Shown here piece after piece: positions 1-5,700 of a DNA stretch of 8,904 nucleotides; positions within the stretch are counted from its first letter, which is position 1; each line of letters starts with the position of its first letter. Below the pieces are notes generated by a model that was not told the DNA's origin, did not search any database, and saw only the letters and a list, made by a program, of their open reading frames with translations. The position numbers and the translations under genes were made by a program. Source of the DNA: JAKQHY01 sp034429475 (GTDB lineage Bacteria; Chloroflexota; Anaerolineae; B4-G1; SLSP01); assembly GCA_034429475.1 (NCBI GenBank), contig DAOUGD010000014.1:1-8904 (forward strand), written 5' to 3'.

Positions 1-98
1 TTTGGACGACTGCTGAGCTGCTCTCCTACCGAGTGCCCGCACAATTCTTGGATCAATTGTCGACACTCAAACCTTTGTTCACCCTGTTGGAAGAATGA
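1..98 (+). CDS. C-terminal end of an unidentified protein (partial)
   Basis: The frame starting at position 3 is open from the window edge to a TGA at 96-98 and encodes about 31 residues ending LKPLFTLLEE. It contains a run of the type AELLSYRVPAQFLDQL. The peptide has a believable composition with amphipathic Leu-rich helices. It faces the truncated DUF1349-type gene: the two stop codons are only 6 bp apart. The tail is loosely reminiscent of the C-terminus of some DDE transposases, and a transposase insertion would explain the truncated neighbour, but the fragment is too short to assign. The start lies outside the window. Confidence 0.35.
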   Translation, partial: WTTAELLSYRVPAQFLDQLSTLKPLFTLLEE

Positions 99-104
99 TG
101 TCCA

Positions 105-419
105 TCAAGGAAAATCAGGGACAACACCCAATTTCGCCCAGACCTGATAATCTTTCATCATCATCAACGTGGCAGAGTCATAAGTATCCTTGAAATCGTG
201 AGATACTTTGACCCTAACCACAAAGTCACCCTCAACCTCTGTATAGAAAAAAGGCGCGTTATAGAGAGTCTCCGGGGTTATGCCTGATTGCGATATCGCG
301 CCATTATTACAAAAGAAATCACTCTCCTGTGGCGCTTCCAGCATTAATTTGCCGTCAACAAAGATAGCCTTACTTTGATTTAACCACTTGAAATCACGAA
401 AATCTTTCTCGTCCATCAT
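105..419 (-). CDS. DUF1349-type domain protein, C-terminally truncated
   Basis: This encodes 104 residues. The pattern FKWLN..., DGKLMLEAP, SDFF, GDFVVRVKV, YDSATLMMMKD..VWAKL matches the first half of DUF1349 (beta-sandwich, concanavalin-like) proteins, which usually run to about 180-200 residues. Homology appears to stop after VWAKL (about residue 97, near position 129). The last seven residues and the TGA come from unrelated sequence, and no frame below position 129 restores the expected Glu/Val-rich continuation. The start is the first of two tandem ATGs, 5 bp after AAGGGAG. It lies 50 bp downstream of the acetyltransferase on the same strand, so the two may be co-transcribed. It is probably a broken gene. 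The function of the family is not established; carbohydrate binding is often suggested. Confidence 0.7.
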   Translation of the reverse strand: MMDEKDFRDFKWLNQSKAIFVDGKLMLEAPQESDFFCNNGAISQSGITPETLYNAPFFYTEVEGDFVVRVKVSHDFKDTYDSATLMMMKDYQVWAKLGVVPDFP

Positions 420-469
420 TCATTCTCCCTTTTGTTGAATTTACCACATTTCAAATTTTCTCGCTTCGA

Positions 470-1093
470 TTAGAATAAATACCCCATATAGACACCCCAT
501 GGGGTTGTTTTTAATTGAGTGTATCCCATGGCTTGATAAAACGCGAAAGCTCCTGCCTTATCTGCCGCAAATCCCATGTGTACCCCTGCTACCCCCTTAG
601 TTTTTAGTGAATCCCACAGGGTTTCTGTGAGTTTTCGTCTATAGCCCCGCCCCTGAAACCCAGGCAACACATTCATGTGAAAATGGGCCGGATAGTGCTT
701 CACAATGTCTTCCTCAACGGTCATGGGCTGTTGAATCAACTCAATAAAAGCTCGTTCAGCGGCGCTGTGATAGGCTCCGTTCAAACGGTACGATTTCCTG
801 ACCTGCGGCATCCATGCTGCTTCTAACCACGTCGTAAACTCCGTCGTGTCTTCAACCCCCACGATATATCCCACAGGTCGTAGGATGCCATTGACTTCCG
901 CTTCAACGACATAACAATGGTCAGTTGAATAGGCGAGATAGGGGATAGCATAAAACTGCGCCAGCATATAGGGATCCGAATACAAACCACTGGCATCTTT
1001 TCCACTACACCCCGTCTTCAGGCAAATCTCGCTCAGATACGGGATGTCAAAGAGAGCCGCCCTGCGTATTTCAGCCGTCACTTCTTCCTCCAT
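470..1093 (-). CDS. GNAT family N-acetyltransferase
   Basis: This encodes 207 residues from the ATG at 1093. It is predicted to transfer an acetyl group from acetyl-CoA to an unknown amine. The N-terminus EIRRAALFDIPYLSEICLKTG is the usual GNAT beta1-alpha1 opening. The region around residues 137-155 (FHMNVLPGFQGRGYRRKL) is motif A with the acetyl-CoA pyrophosphate loop Q147-G-R-G150. GAFAFYQAMGY (181-191) is the motif B helix. The overall pattern resembles the GNAT group related to the C-terminal domain of bacterial O-GlcNAcase-like proteins. The frame is open back to 1195, but residues encoded by 1094-1195 come from a 10-bp tandem repeat and the direct repeat, so the internal ATG is preferred even though it lacks a strong Shine-Dalgarno. 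The third Gly/Ala of the loop motif is Arg152. Confidence 0.85.
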   Translation of the reverse strand: MEEEVTAEIRRAALFDIPYLSEICLKTGCSGKDASGLYSDPYMLAQFYAIPYLAYSTDHCYVVEAEVNGILRPVGYIVGVEDTTEFTTWLEAAWMPQVRKSYRLNGAYHSAAERAFIELIQQPMTVEEDIVKHYPAHFHMNVLPGFQGRGYRRKLTETLWDSLKTKGVAGVHMGFAADKAGAFAFYQAMGYTQLKTTPWGVYMGYLF

Positions 1094-1135
1094 TCTGCGC
1101 GTTTGATGAATTCCATCTTGCGCCCAATAAGAAAA

Positions 1136-1165
1136 ATCCGTGTCCTTCCGTGTTCTTCCGCGTCC
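1136..1165. repeat. 10-bp tandem repeat (TGTYCTTCCG)
   Basis: Two full 10-mers, TGTCCTTCCG (1141-1150) and TGTTCTTCCG (1151-1160), are flanked by partial units (ATCCG before, CGTCC after). On the minus strand this reads as repeated ACACGGAAG. Similar ACGCGGA/ACACGGA runs are familiar as dispersed intergenic repeats in many bacterial genomes (general knowledge, not checked here). It sits directly upstream of the GNAT gene, abuts the direct repeat, and accounts for the artificial N-terminal extension of that reading frame. Confidence 0.6.
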
Positions 1166-1185
1166 TAAATTTAATGCGTCGCACA
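1161..1185. repeat. Left copy of 25/26-bp direct repeat (possible attachment-like site)
   Basis: The sequence TTTAATGCGTCGCACA (1170-1185) is identical to 3533-3548. Similarity extends leftward through CGTCCTAAA versus CGTTCTAAA, with one mismatch and one missing T. Read on the minus strand this copy spells C-A-T-H-stop, preceded at the right spacing by another Cys codon (TGT at 1192-1194), mimicking the hydrogenase C-terminus. Beyond that, the sequence is unrelated to the hydrogenase gene. Confidence 0.7.
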
Positions 1186-1326
1186 CACGACACAATATTT
1201 ATACAAACTTCCATTTGAGTGATTGCATCCCGGTGCCATAGTCGGATTACAACTTTTCGATTTATTCTACTCAGGCGACGCCACAACGCAACCGCCGCGC
1301 GGCCTGACTTTCTGAGACTCGCCAGG

Positions 1327-1361
1327 AAGCCCCCTCATAACAAGGGGGGCTTTTGCTTTTT
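1327..1361 (+). terminator. Intrinsic terminator upstream of the pentapeptide gene
   Basis: The stem AAGCCCCC (1327-1334) pairs with GGGGGCTT (1345-1352) across a 10-nt loop and is followed by TTTTGCTTTTT. The T-tract makes it act in the + direction. No gene ends immediately upstream on the plus strand, so it either insulates the pentapeptide gene from read-through, attenuates it, or is left over from a lost gene. Confidence 0.75.
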
Positions 1362-1397
1362 GTATAAGTGGCTGTAGACTCCGATTGAATTGCTTTC

Positions 1398-1403
1398 GGA
1401 GGT
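1398..1403 (+). promoter_or_regulatory. Ribosome binding site fixing the GTG start of the pentapeptide gene
   Basis: GGAGGT lies 8 nt before GTG at 1412. No ATG in the frame is nearby, and the membrane helix at residues 22-42 requires an early start, so this Shine-Dalgarno decides the start codon. Confidence 0.75.
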
Positions 1404-1411
1404 GAGTAACG

Positions 1412-2290
1412 GTGAAAAGTGTAAAACGCACTGCAAGTTTTATCAAGGATGTCGTCTTGGGTTTCCCGAAATATTGGGGCGTTATTCTTGTCATCATTGC
1501 CGTTGGCTTATTGTTTTGGGTGGGTTATGGGGTCTATGTGCAAGGCAGAGGCTGGGCTGACTGGACTGGGTTTGGAGAATACACTTCCCCTAATGCCGAT
1601 TATCACCCGGCTAAGACCTTGTGGGATTGGCTAGACTTGCTCATCATTCCTATTGTGTTGGCTATCGGTGCATGGTGGCTAAACAAAACCGAACGTGAGG
1701 CCGAGCGTGAAGCAGCGGAAAAACGGGCGGAAACTGACCGGGAAATTGCTCTTGACCGGCAGCGACAAGCTACCCTCCAAGCATACTACGACCGGATGAC
1801 TGACCTTTTATTGGAAAAAAATCTGCGCAATGCCCAAGAAAACGATCCTGTCCGTGATGTGGCCCGTACACAGACCCTTGCAACTCTACCAAGCCTAGAT
1901 GGTGCACGCAAGGGACAAATCGTCCAGTTTTTGTATGAGGCCGATTTAATATATGGGATCTTGACCCTAGAGAGGGCCGACCTGCGTGAGGCTGACCTGG
2001 GTGTGGCTTACCTGCGTGAGGCTGACCTGAGTGGGGCCAACCTGCGTGAGGTTAACCTGAGTGGGGCTTACATGCCTAAGGCTGATCTGAGTTGGGCTAC
2101 CCTGAGTGGGGCCGACCTACGTGAGGCTGACCTGAGTGGGGCTAACCTGCGTGAGGCTGATCTGAGTGGGGCTGACCTGCGTGAGGCTAGCCTGAGTGAG
2201 GCTAACCTTGAAAGGGTCACATACGATGCCAGAACTCGCTGGCCTGATGGCTTTGACCCGAAAACGGTGGGGACAGTTTTAAAGGAATAG
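1412..2290 (+). CDS. Membrane-anchored pentapeptide-repeat protein
   Basis: This encodes 292 residues from a GTG. There are two predicted membrane helices, about residues 22-42 and 73-90, with a Trp/Gly-rich segment between them. A charged, probably coiled-coil stretch follows (91-125, rich in ERE/AEK). A conserved linker, DRQRQATLQAYYDRMTDLLLEK...RDVARTQTLATL...GARKGQIVQFLYEADLI, is widespread before pentapeptide repeats in actinobacterial, cyanobacterial and Chloroflexota proteins. The repeat domain covers residues 189-268: sixteen A(D/N)L(R/S)x units, plus a possible seventeenth at 184-188, predicted to form a right-handed quadrilateral beta helix. A short cap ends in RTRWPDGFDP. The likely location is the inner membrane with the helix in the cytoplasm. 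Function is unknown; such helices often mediate protein binding. The HNH gene starts 76 bp downstream, so the two are probably one transcript. Confidence 0.85.
   Translation: MKSVKRTASFIKDVVLGFPKYWGVILVIIAVGLLFWVGYGVYVQGRGWADWTGFGEYTSPNADYHPAKTLWDWLDLLIIPIVLAIGAWWLNKTEREAEREAAEKRAETDREIALDRQRQATLQAYYDRMTDLLLEKNLRNAQENDPVRDVARTQTLATLPSLDGARKGQIVQFLYEADLIYGILTLERADLREADLGVAYLREADLSGANLREVNLSGAYMPKADLSWATLSGADLREADLSGANLREADLSGADLREASLSEANLERVTYDARTRWPDGFDPKTVGTVLKE
1976..2215 (+). repeat. Coding 15-bp tandem repeat array (pentapeptides)
   Basis: Sixteen 15-bp units encode the pentapeptides. Many units alternate between GCTGACCTGAGTGGG-like and GCTGACCTGCGTGAG-like versions, which gives a 30-bp higher-order period. 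The near-identity of several units points to recent unit duplication or gene conversion, so copy number may vary between strains. Confidence 0.85.
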
Positions 2291-2366
2291 TCAAGCACTT
2301 TCCAAAGCATAAAAGACTTGACCAACAGTCAATGCTTGTTTACCGGAAGAGGAAACCTAAAAGATC

Positions 2367-3146
2367 ATGACCTTTCCATCTGAAGTAGCTGAAAGAGCAT
2401 TGTTGGACTCTGGCAGATGTTGTTGCTTATGTCACAAGTTCTGCAGTTCAAAAATAGAACTACACCATATTGAAGCAAAAGCCGATGGGGGAGAGGATAC
2501 CTACGACAATTGTATCCCGCTTTGTTTCGACTGCCATGCTGAAGTAAGAGCTTACGATCCCAAACATCCAAAAGGCAGAAAGTTCACTACCTCAGAGCTA
2601 AAGGGACATCGTGATAGATGGTATGAAAAAGTAAGAAGCAATCAGGGAATTGTAACGTCCCCTGATTATTTGGCAATAGATCGGGAACTTCTGGTCAAAA
2701 TCCGCGAAATTCTTCCGAGTACCAGTGAGGTCATTGAGTTGATGCGTACACAAGATTTCTATGGAACTTTCCCGCGAGAGAATCTCAAGGCTCTCCATAA
2801 GTTCATACAGTACTGTAAAACCCCAGAGTTTGAGTTTCTTGACGCTGATTTAGAAAGCCTGCGGGGTGAATTGGAGAGTCACATTACCGGATTTTTATAC
2901 TTAATAGGTCTGCATACATTTCCGCTAAAAACACTCCCCGAATTTAACCGCATAGCCATCCCTGATGACGAGTTTTATGAATACGCTGCCCGTAAAGCAA
3001 AAGATGATGACCACTACGACGAATTGATCCAGCAACAGCAGGATAAAGCTGAGAAGACAGGTCAAAGACTTAATTCTCTGGCCGAGAAAATATACAGAAC
3101 TCATTATGAACTTATGCGCCTGGGACGAAGAAAACTGGCTGTTTGA
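2367..3146 (+). CDS. HNH endonuclease-like protein with unknown C-terminal domain
   Basis: This encodes 259 residues. Residues 7-60 are an HNH nuclease fold of the zinc-ribbon type: C19xxC22 and C53xxC56 can bind Zn, with the beta-beta-alpha-metal core ELHHIEAKADGGEDTYDNCIPLC..CH. H33/H34, N48 and H57 are candidate catalytic or metal residues. A basic KGRKFTTSELKGHRDRWYEK segment, common after HNH domains, follows. Residues about 95-259 are mostly helical and charged and I do not recognise them. The start is ATG 2367 with only a weak AGAGGA upstream. It lies 76 bp after the pentapeptide gene and probably shares its transcript. HNH proteins of this size occur as restriction-like enzymes, homing-type nucleases or defence effectors, and the sequence alone does not choose between them. 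Confidence 0.8.
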   Translation: MTFPSEVAERALLDSGRCCCLCHKFCSSKIELHHIEAKADGGEDTYDNCIPLCFDCHAEVRAYDPKHPKGRKFTTSELKGHRDRWYEKVRSNQGIVTSPDYLAIDRELLVKIREILPSTSEVIELMRTQDFYGTFPRENLKALHKFIQYCKTPEFEFLDADLESLRGELESHITGFLYLIGLHTFPLKTLPEFNRIAIPDDEFYEYAARKAKDDDHYDELIQQQQDKAEKTGQRLNSLAEKIYRTHYELMRLGRRKLAV

Positions 3147-3190
3147 GAGTGAGATTACCCTAAAGGAGCACACCTATCGTAAATCACCCC

Positions 3191-3212
3191 CTCACAACAC
3201 AGTGAGTTTTTT
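3191..3212 (+). terminator. Weak hairpin plus T-run after the HNH gene
   Basis: CTCAC (3191-3195) and GTGAG (3202-3206) form a 5-bp stem with a 6-nt loop, followed by six T. It lies 45 bp after the HNH stop codon. The stem is short, so termination would be inefficient. Confidence 0.4.
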
Positions 3213-3266
3213 GTCACACTGGCCTATAATCTTGGGGGTGCTCGAAACCGGCATAAAGAACTATCC

Positions 3267-3470
3267 ATGACCTTTACACCCAAACCTGTGTCAATAAATG
3301 GCAGCATGTTGACCTGAAAGAGCGTTCGGCTTCATCTGAGTGATGATGAGGATTTTGGAACGGTTGCTGGCGTTGAATTTGGAGCGGGTGGAACAATCAC
3401 AAATCTGAGATGTCAAAAGTGTCTAATCCCCTATTTGCTTACTACAAATACGAACTTGTCGAATTGTTAA
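3267..3470 (+). pseudogene. Possible small gene remnant with an in-frame TGA
   Basis: From ATG 3267 the frame reads MTFTPKPVSINGSMLT, then TGA at 3315-3317, then KSVRLHLSDDEDFGTVAGVEFGAGGTITN... to TAA at 3468-3470. The residues either side of the stop have normal protein character, so a CGA-to-TGA or TGG-to-TGA change in a formerly open 67-codon frame is plausible. There is no homology that I recognise, and a chance frame cannot be excluded. Confidence 0.25.
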
Positions 3471-3522
3471 ATAGGATAGGGTATGATCATCCGAAAAGTA
3501 CGGAAAATCAGGTGGGCGAAAA

Positions 3523-3548
3523 CGTTCTAAATTTTAATGCGTCGCACA
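3523..3548. repeat. Right copy of the direct repeat, at the hydrogenase 3' end
   Basis: This copy contains TTTAATGCGTCGCACA (3533-3548), identical to 1170-1185, and the flanking CGTTCTAAATT. It comprises the last four codons (C-A-T-H) and stop of the large-subunit gene plus 11 bp downstream. The switch from AT-richer to GC-rich DNA falls at this point. Confidence 0.7.
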
Positions 3549-4850
3549 AGCTATGCACGGGTCAAAAGCCCGCACCACGCGCCCCACTGCGCGTTCCAAT
3601 TCAAGATTTACTCTCTCTGTTGTGATATATCGCTCGGCGACGACGCGCAACGCGCGCTCAATCGCCAGCACGTTATGCACCGTGGGGATGATGAATTCCG
3701 CCTGCGCGATCAGCCCATCCTCAATCACGTAATGGTGAATCAGCGGGCCGCGCGGCGCTTCGACCAACCCGAAGCCCTCTCCGTCGCGCGGCGTGTAGGG
3801 AACGTCCGTGTCCTCGTAGTCCAGCGGATCGGCCAGAATCTCCATGGCCCGCTCGATGGCGTAGACCAGCTCGATGCCGCGCGCCAGATCGTAGAGAAGC
3901 AGCGCGTGCGTCGGCTGCCCGAAGGCGGCGTGGAAGCGCTGCAAGTAGGCGTCGGCGCGCGACGTCGCCAACTGCGTCCACATATTCACCCGCGCCAGGC
4001 TGTTCGCGCGGATGACGTTCCCCTGGTAGCTGGTGTGCCCGGCGTAGCTATAGTCGCTCTCCTCCACCGTCAGGTGGGCGCGATAGTCGCGGGCCGGGAA
4101 CGTCGCGCAGACGTCTCCACCCTCGCAGCCCATCATACGGATGAAGTCGCCGTAGAAGTTGGGCCGCGTCCCCGCCACCGCCGCGATGTAGCACGCGGGC
4201 GCGTCGTCGCCCCAGGTGCCGATGCGATCATGCAGTTTCAGCGACGCCTCCCAGTACGTATCGAACAGCGTGCAGGCCACCGGCAGCGCAGCTTCCAATT
4301 CCGCGCACATTGCGGCGGCGGCCCCGATGGAAATGCCACCTGTCACGCCGCCCACCACCGCCTTCACCGGGTGAATGAACTGCCCCCCGGCCAGCCCGAT
4401 CAAATGCGTCCCGGCCTGCCGCACGTGCAACGCGCAGCCCGTCACCGTCGAGCACGCCGCCTGATCCAGCACCGGCGTGTCCACCTCCAACAGGCTGTCC
4501 ACGTTCATCCGATCCGGCAGCGTGAAAACAAACAGCGAGGTCGCCTGGTTCTGCAACAACTGCCCCAGCATCAACAGCTCGCGGATGGTCAGCGCGAGCG
4601 GCGGCGGCGTGACGCCAAACGCATCCTCCAACGCCCGCACCGCCGCGACGTGATGCGCCGTCGAGCAGACGCCGCAGATGCGCGGGACGATCACGGGCAT
4701 CTGCTCCGCCGGCGCGCCGCGCACCAGGTAATCGAAGCCACGCAGTTCCGTGGCCTGGAAGCGCGCCGCAACCACCTGCCCATCCTGCACCTCAATCACC
4801 ACCTGCGCGTGGCCCTCAATTCGGCTCAAAGGGAACGTCAACGTCGTCAT
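3534..4850 (-). CDS. [NiFe]-hydrogenase large (catalytic) subunit, group-3-like
   Basis: This encodes 438 residues from ATG 4850. It catalyses reversible H2 oxidation at the Ni-Fe(CN)2CO site. The L1 signature is R10-I-E-G-H14 plus RICGVCSTAHH with C59 and C62. The L5 signature is D430-P-C432-I-A-C435-A-T-H438. The four Ni ligands C59, C62, C432 and C435 are all present. The protein stops exactly at H438, so it lacks the C-terminal peptide that HyaD/HybD-type endopeptidases normally remove after this His. The upstream small subunit's TGA overlaps this ATG (TGATG), giving translational coupling; AAGG lies about 7 nt before it. A GTG one codon earlier (4853) is a less well-spaced alternative. 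No membrane segment or export signal is seen, so it is cytoplasmic. No partner genes lie downstream, where the direct repeat and accessory cassette begin. Confidence 0.93.
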   Translation of the reverse strand: MTTLTFPLSRIEGHAQVVIEVQDGQVVAARFQATELRGFDYLVRGAPAEQMPVIVPRICGVCSTAHHVAAVRALEDAFGVTPPPLALTIRELLMLGQLLQNQATSLFVFTLPDRMNVDSLLEVDTPVLDQAACSTVTGCALHVRQAGTHLIGLAGGQFIHPVKAVVGGVTGGISIGAAAAMCAELEAALPVACTLFDTYWEASLKLHDRIGTWGDDAPACYIAAVAGTRPNFYGDFIRMMGCEGGDVCATFPARDYRAHLTVEESDYSYAGHTSYQGNVIRANSLARVNMWTQLATSRADAYLQRFHAAFGQPTHALLLYDLARGIELVYAIERAMEILADPLDYEDTDVPYTPRDGEGFGLVEAPRGPLIHHYVIEDGLIAQAEFIIPTVHNVLAIERALRVVAERYITTERVNLELERAVGRVVRAFDPCIACATH

Positions 4851-5689
4851 CACAACACCTTCTCTTTCGGGCGGGACGTGCCCGCGTAATCCGCAAACTG
4901 GAAGAGGAACAGCGCCAGGTGCGGCGAACGCAGCGCACGCTCCACCTCATCCGGCGGAATGTCCGTCATCGCCGCGAACACCTTCTGGATGCTGGCAAAC
5001 CACGCCGCCGACTCCTTCTCGATGAAGGCGTCCGACGGCCCCCGGCAGCCCACGCACGGATGCCCGGCCCGCGTGCAGGGCGCGCGGCAGCCGCCCCGCG
5101 TCGAAGAGCCGATGCACAAATAGCCCTGGTTGATCAGGCAAATATCCGGCAACACCCGCCCCTGCTGGAAACCGAGCAGGTGTTTCGGGCGCATCTCGCG
5201 CACCTTCTTACGCCCGCACTCCCCGCAGACCGTCTTGCTGGCCCGGTACGCCGCCGGGTCCGAGAGCGCCGCCATAAACAGCTCCGGCGTCGGCGGACAA
5301 CCGGGCAGGTACAAATCCACGCCCGTCATCGCGTCCACCGGGTGCGACTTGGGCAGCAGGCGCGGGACGTGATACCGCTGCTCCCGCGCCAGGAACAGCG
5401 CGCGCACGTCGTCGCGGTCGCCCAGATTCGCCACCCCGCCGGAAATCGCGCACGTCCCCACCGCCACGACCTGCTGCGCCTGCTTCACCGCCTTGCGCAG
5501 CTTGTAGAGGTCTTCGTCCGTGCGGACGCCTCCGCTGACCAGCAGCACATCCACCGCCGGCACGTCGTGCGCCGACACGACCAGTGGCATATAGACGAGC
5601 TGATAGCGTTCCACCCACTCCTCAGCATTGAGCAGCGACACCTCACACCCGGCGCAGCCGGACAATTGCAAGACGGCAAATTGTTTCAT
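4850..5689 (-). CDS. [NiFe]-hydrogenase small subunit, Mvh/Hyd delta-like (three FeS clusters)
   Basis: This encodes 279 residues. It is the electron-transfer subunit that docks on the large subunit. The proximal [4Fe-4S] ligands are C12-x2-C15 (SGCAGCE), C80 (VGTC) and C131 (PGCPPTP). Eight further Cys, C155, C158, C184, C192, C201, C205, C212 and C215, lie in the arrangement CGEC...CLINQGYLC...RGGCRAPC...PCVGCRGP typical of group 3 (F420-nonreducing MvhG-like or HydD-like) subunits, enough for two more [4Fe-4S] clusters. There is no Tat signal peptide, so the enzyme is soluble and cytoplasmic. The start is ATG 5689 with GAGG 8 nt before it. The stop overlaps the large-subunit ATG. The genes that usually accompany this type (MvhD/HdrABC or HydB-HydG) are absent here, so the electron acceptor is unknown; ferredoxin is a reasonable guess. 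Confidence 0.92.
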   Translation of the reverse strand: MKQFAVLQLSGCAGCEVSLLNAEEWVERYQLVYMPLVVSAHDVPAVDVLLVSGGVRTDEDLYKLRKAVKQAQQVVAVGTCAISGGVANLGDRDDVRALFLAREQRYHVPRLLPKSHPVDAMTGVDLYLPGCPPTPELFMAALSDPAAYRASKTVCGECGRKKVREMRPKHLLGFQQGRVLPDICLINQGYLCIGSSTRGGCRAPCTRAGHPCVGCRGPSDAFIEKESAAWFASIQKVFAAMTDIPPDEVERALRSPHLALFLFQFADYAGTSRPKEKVL

Positions 5690-5700
5690 TATGCAGACCT

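Larger units (their letters stand above)
1094..1411. other. Intergenic region between divergent genes, with repeats and a terminator
   Basis: This 318-bp stretch separates the GNAT gene (minus) from the pentapeptide gene (plus). It holds the 10-bp tandem repeat (1136-1165), the left copy of the direct repeat (1161-1185), a short GC-rich patch (about 1274-1302) and an intrinsic terminator (1327-1361). Only weak promoter candidates are visible, for example TTGAGT at about 1214 with CATAGT 16 bp later on the plus strand. No gene is supported; open frames on the minus strand here are shadows. Confidence 0.6.
3147..3533. other. Degraded intergenic DNA between the HNH gene and the hydrogenase gene
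   Basis: This 387-bp AT-rich stretch holds a small hairpin with a T-run (3191-3212), a perfect TATAAT at 3225-3230 without a convincing -35 box, a short frame broken by a stop (3267-3470), and a second short frame. The second begins at ATG 3410 (MSKVSNPLFAYYKYELVELLNRIG...) and looks protein-like until it crosses the direct repeat at 3523, then runs antisense through the hydrogenase 3' end. The stretch reads as remnants of one or two genes cut off at the repeat. No intact gene is supported. Confidence 0.55.

Noticed and set aside
1094..1195. N-terminal extension of the GNAT reading frame (34 extra residues)
   Set aside because: The extension is translated from the 10-bp tandem repeat and the direct repeat, while the GNAT fold begins only after the internal ATG at 1093.
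1976..2215. Non-coding minisatellite
   Set aside because: The 15-bp units stay in frame and encode canonical A(D/N)LxX pentapeptides inside an intact gene.
3225..3230. Promoter based on the perfect TATAAT
   Set aside because: No acceptable -35 box lies 16-18 bp upstream (TTGTCA is only 8 bp away), and no intact gene lies downstream on the plus strand.
3410..3625. Complete small gene starting at ATG 3410
   Set aside because: The first 38 or so residues look plausible, but the frame crosses the direct repeat and continues antisense through the hydrogenase 3' end, and it lacks a clear ribosome binding site. It is better read as a remnant.
3537..4889. Long plus-strand open frame (450 codons) through the hydrogenase large subunit
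   Set aside because: It is antisense to a gene with all catalytic motifs. Its translation is Arg/His-rich low-complexity sequence, a typical shadow in GC-rich DNA.
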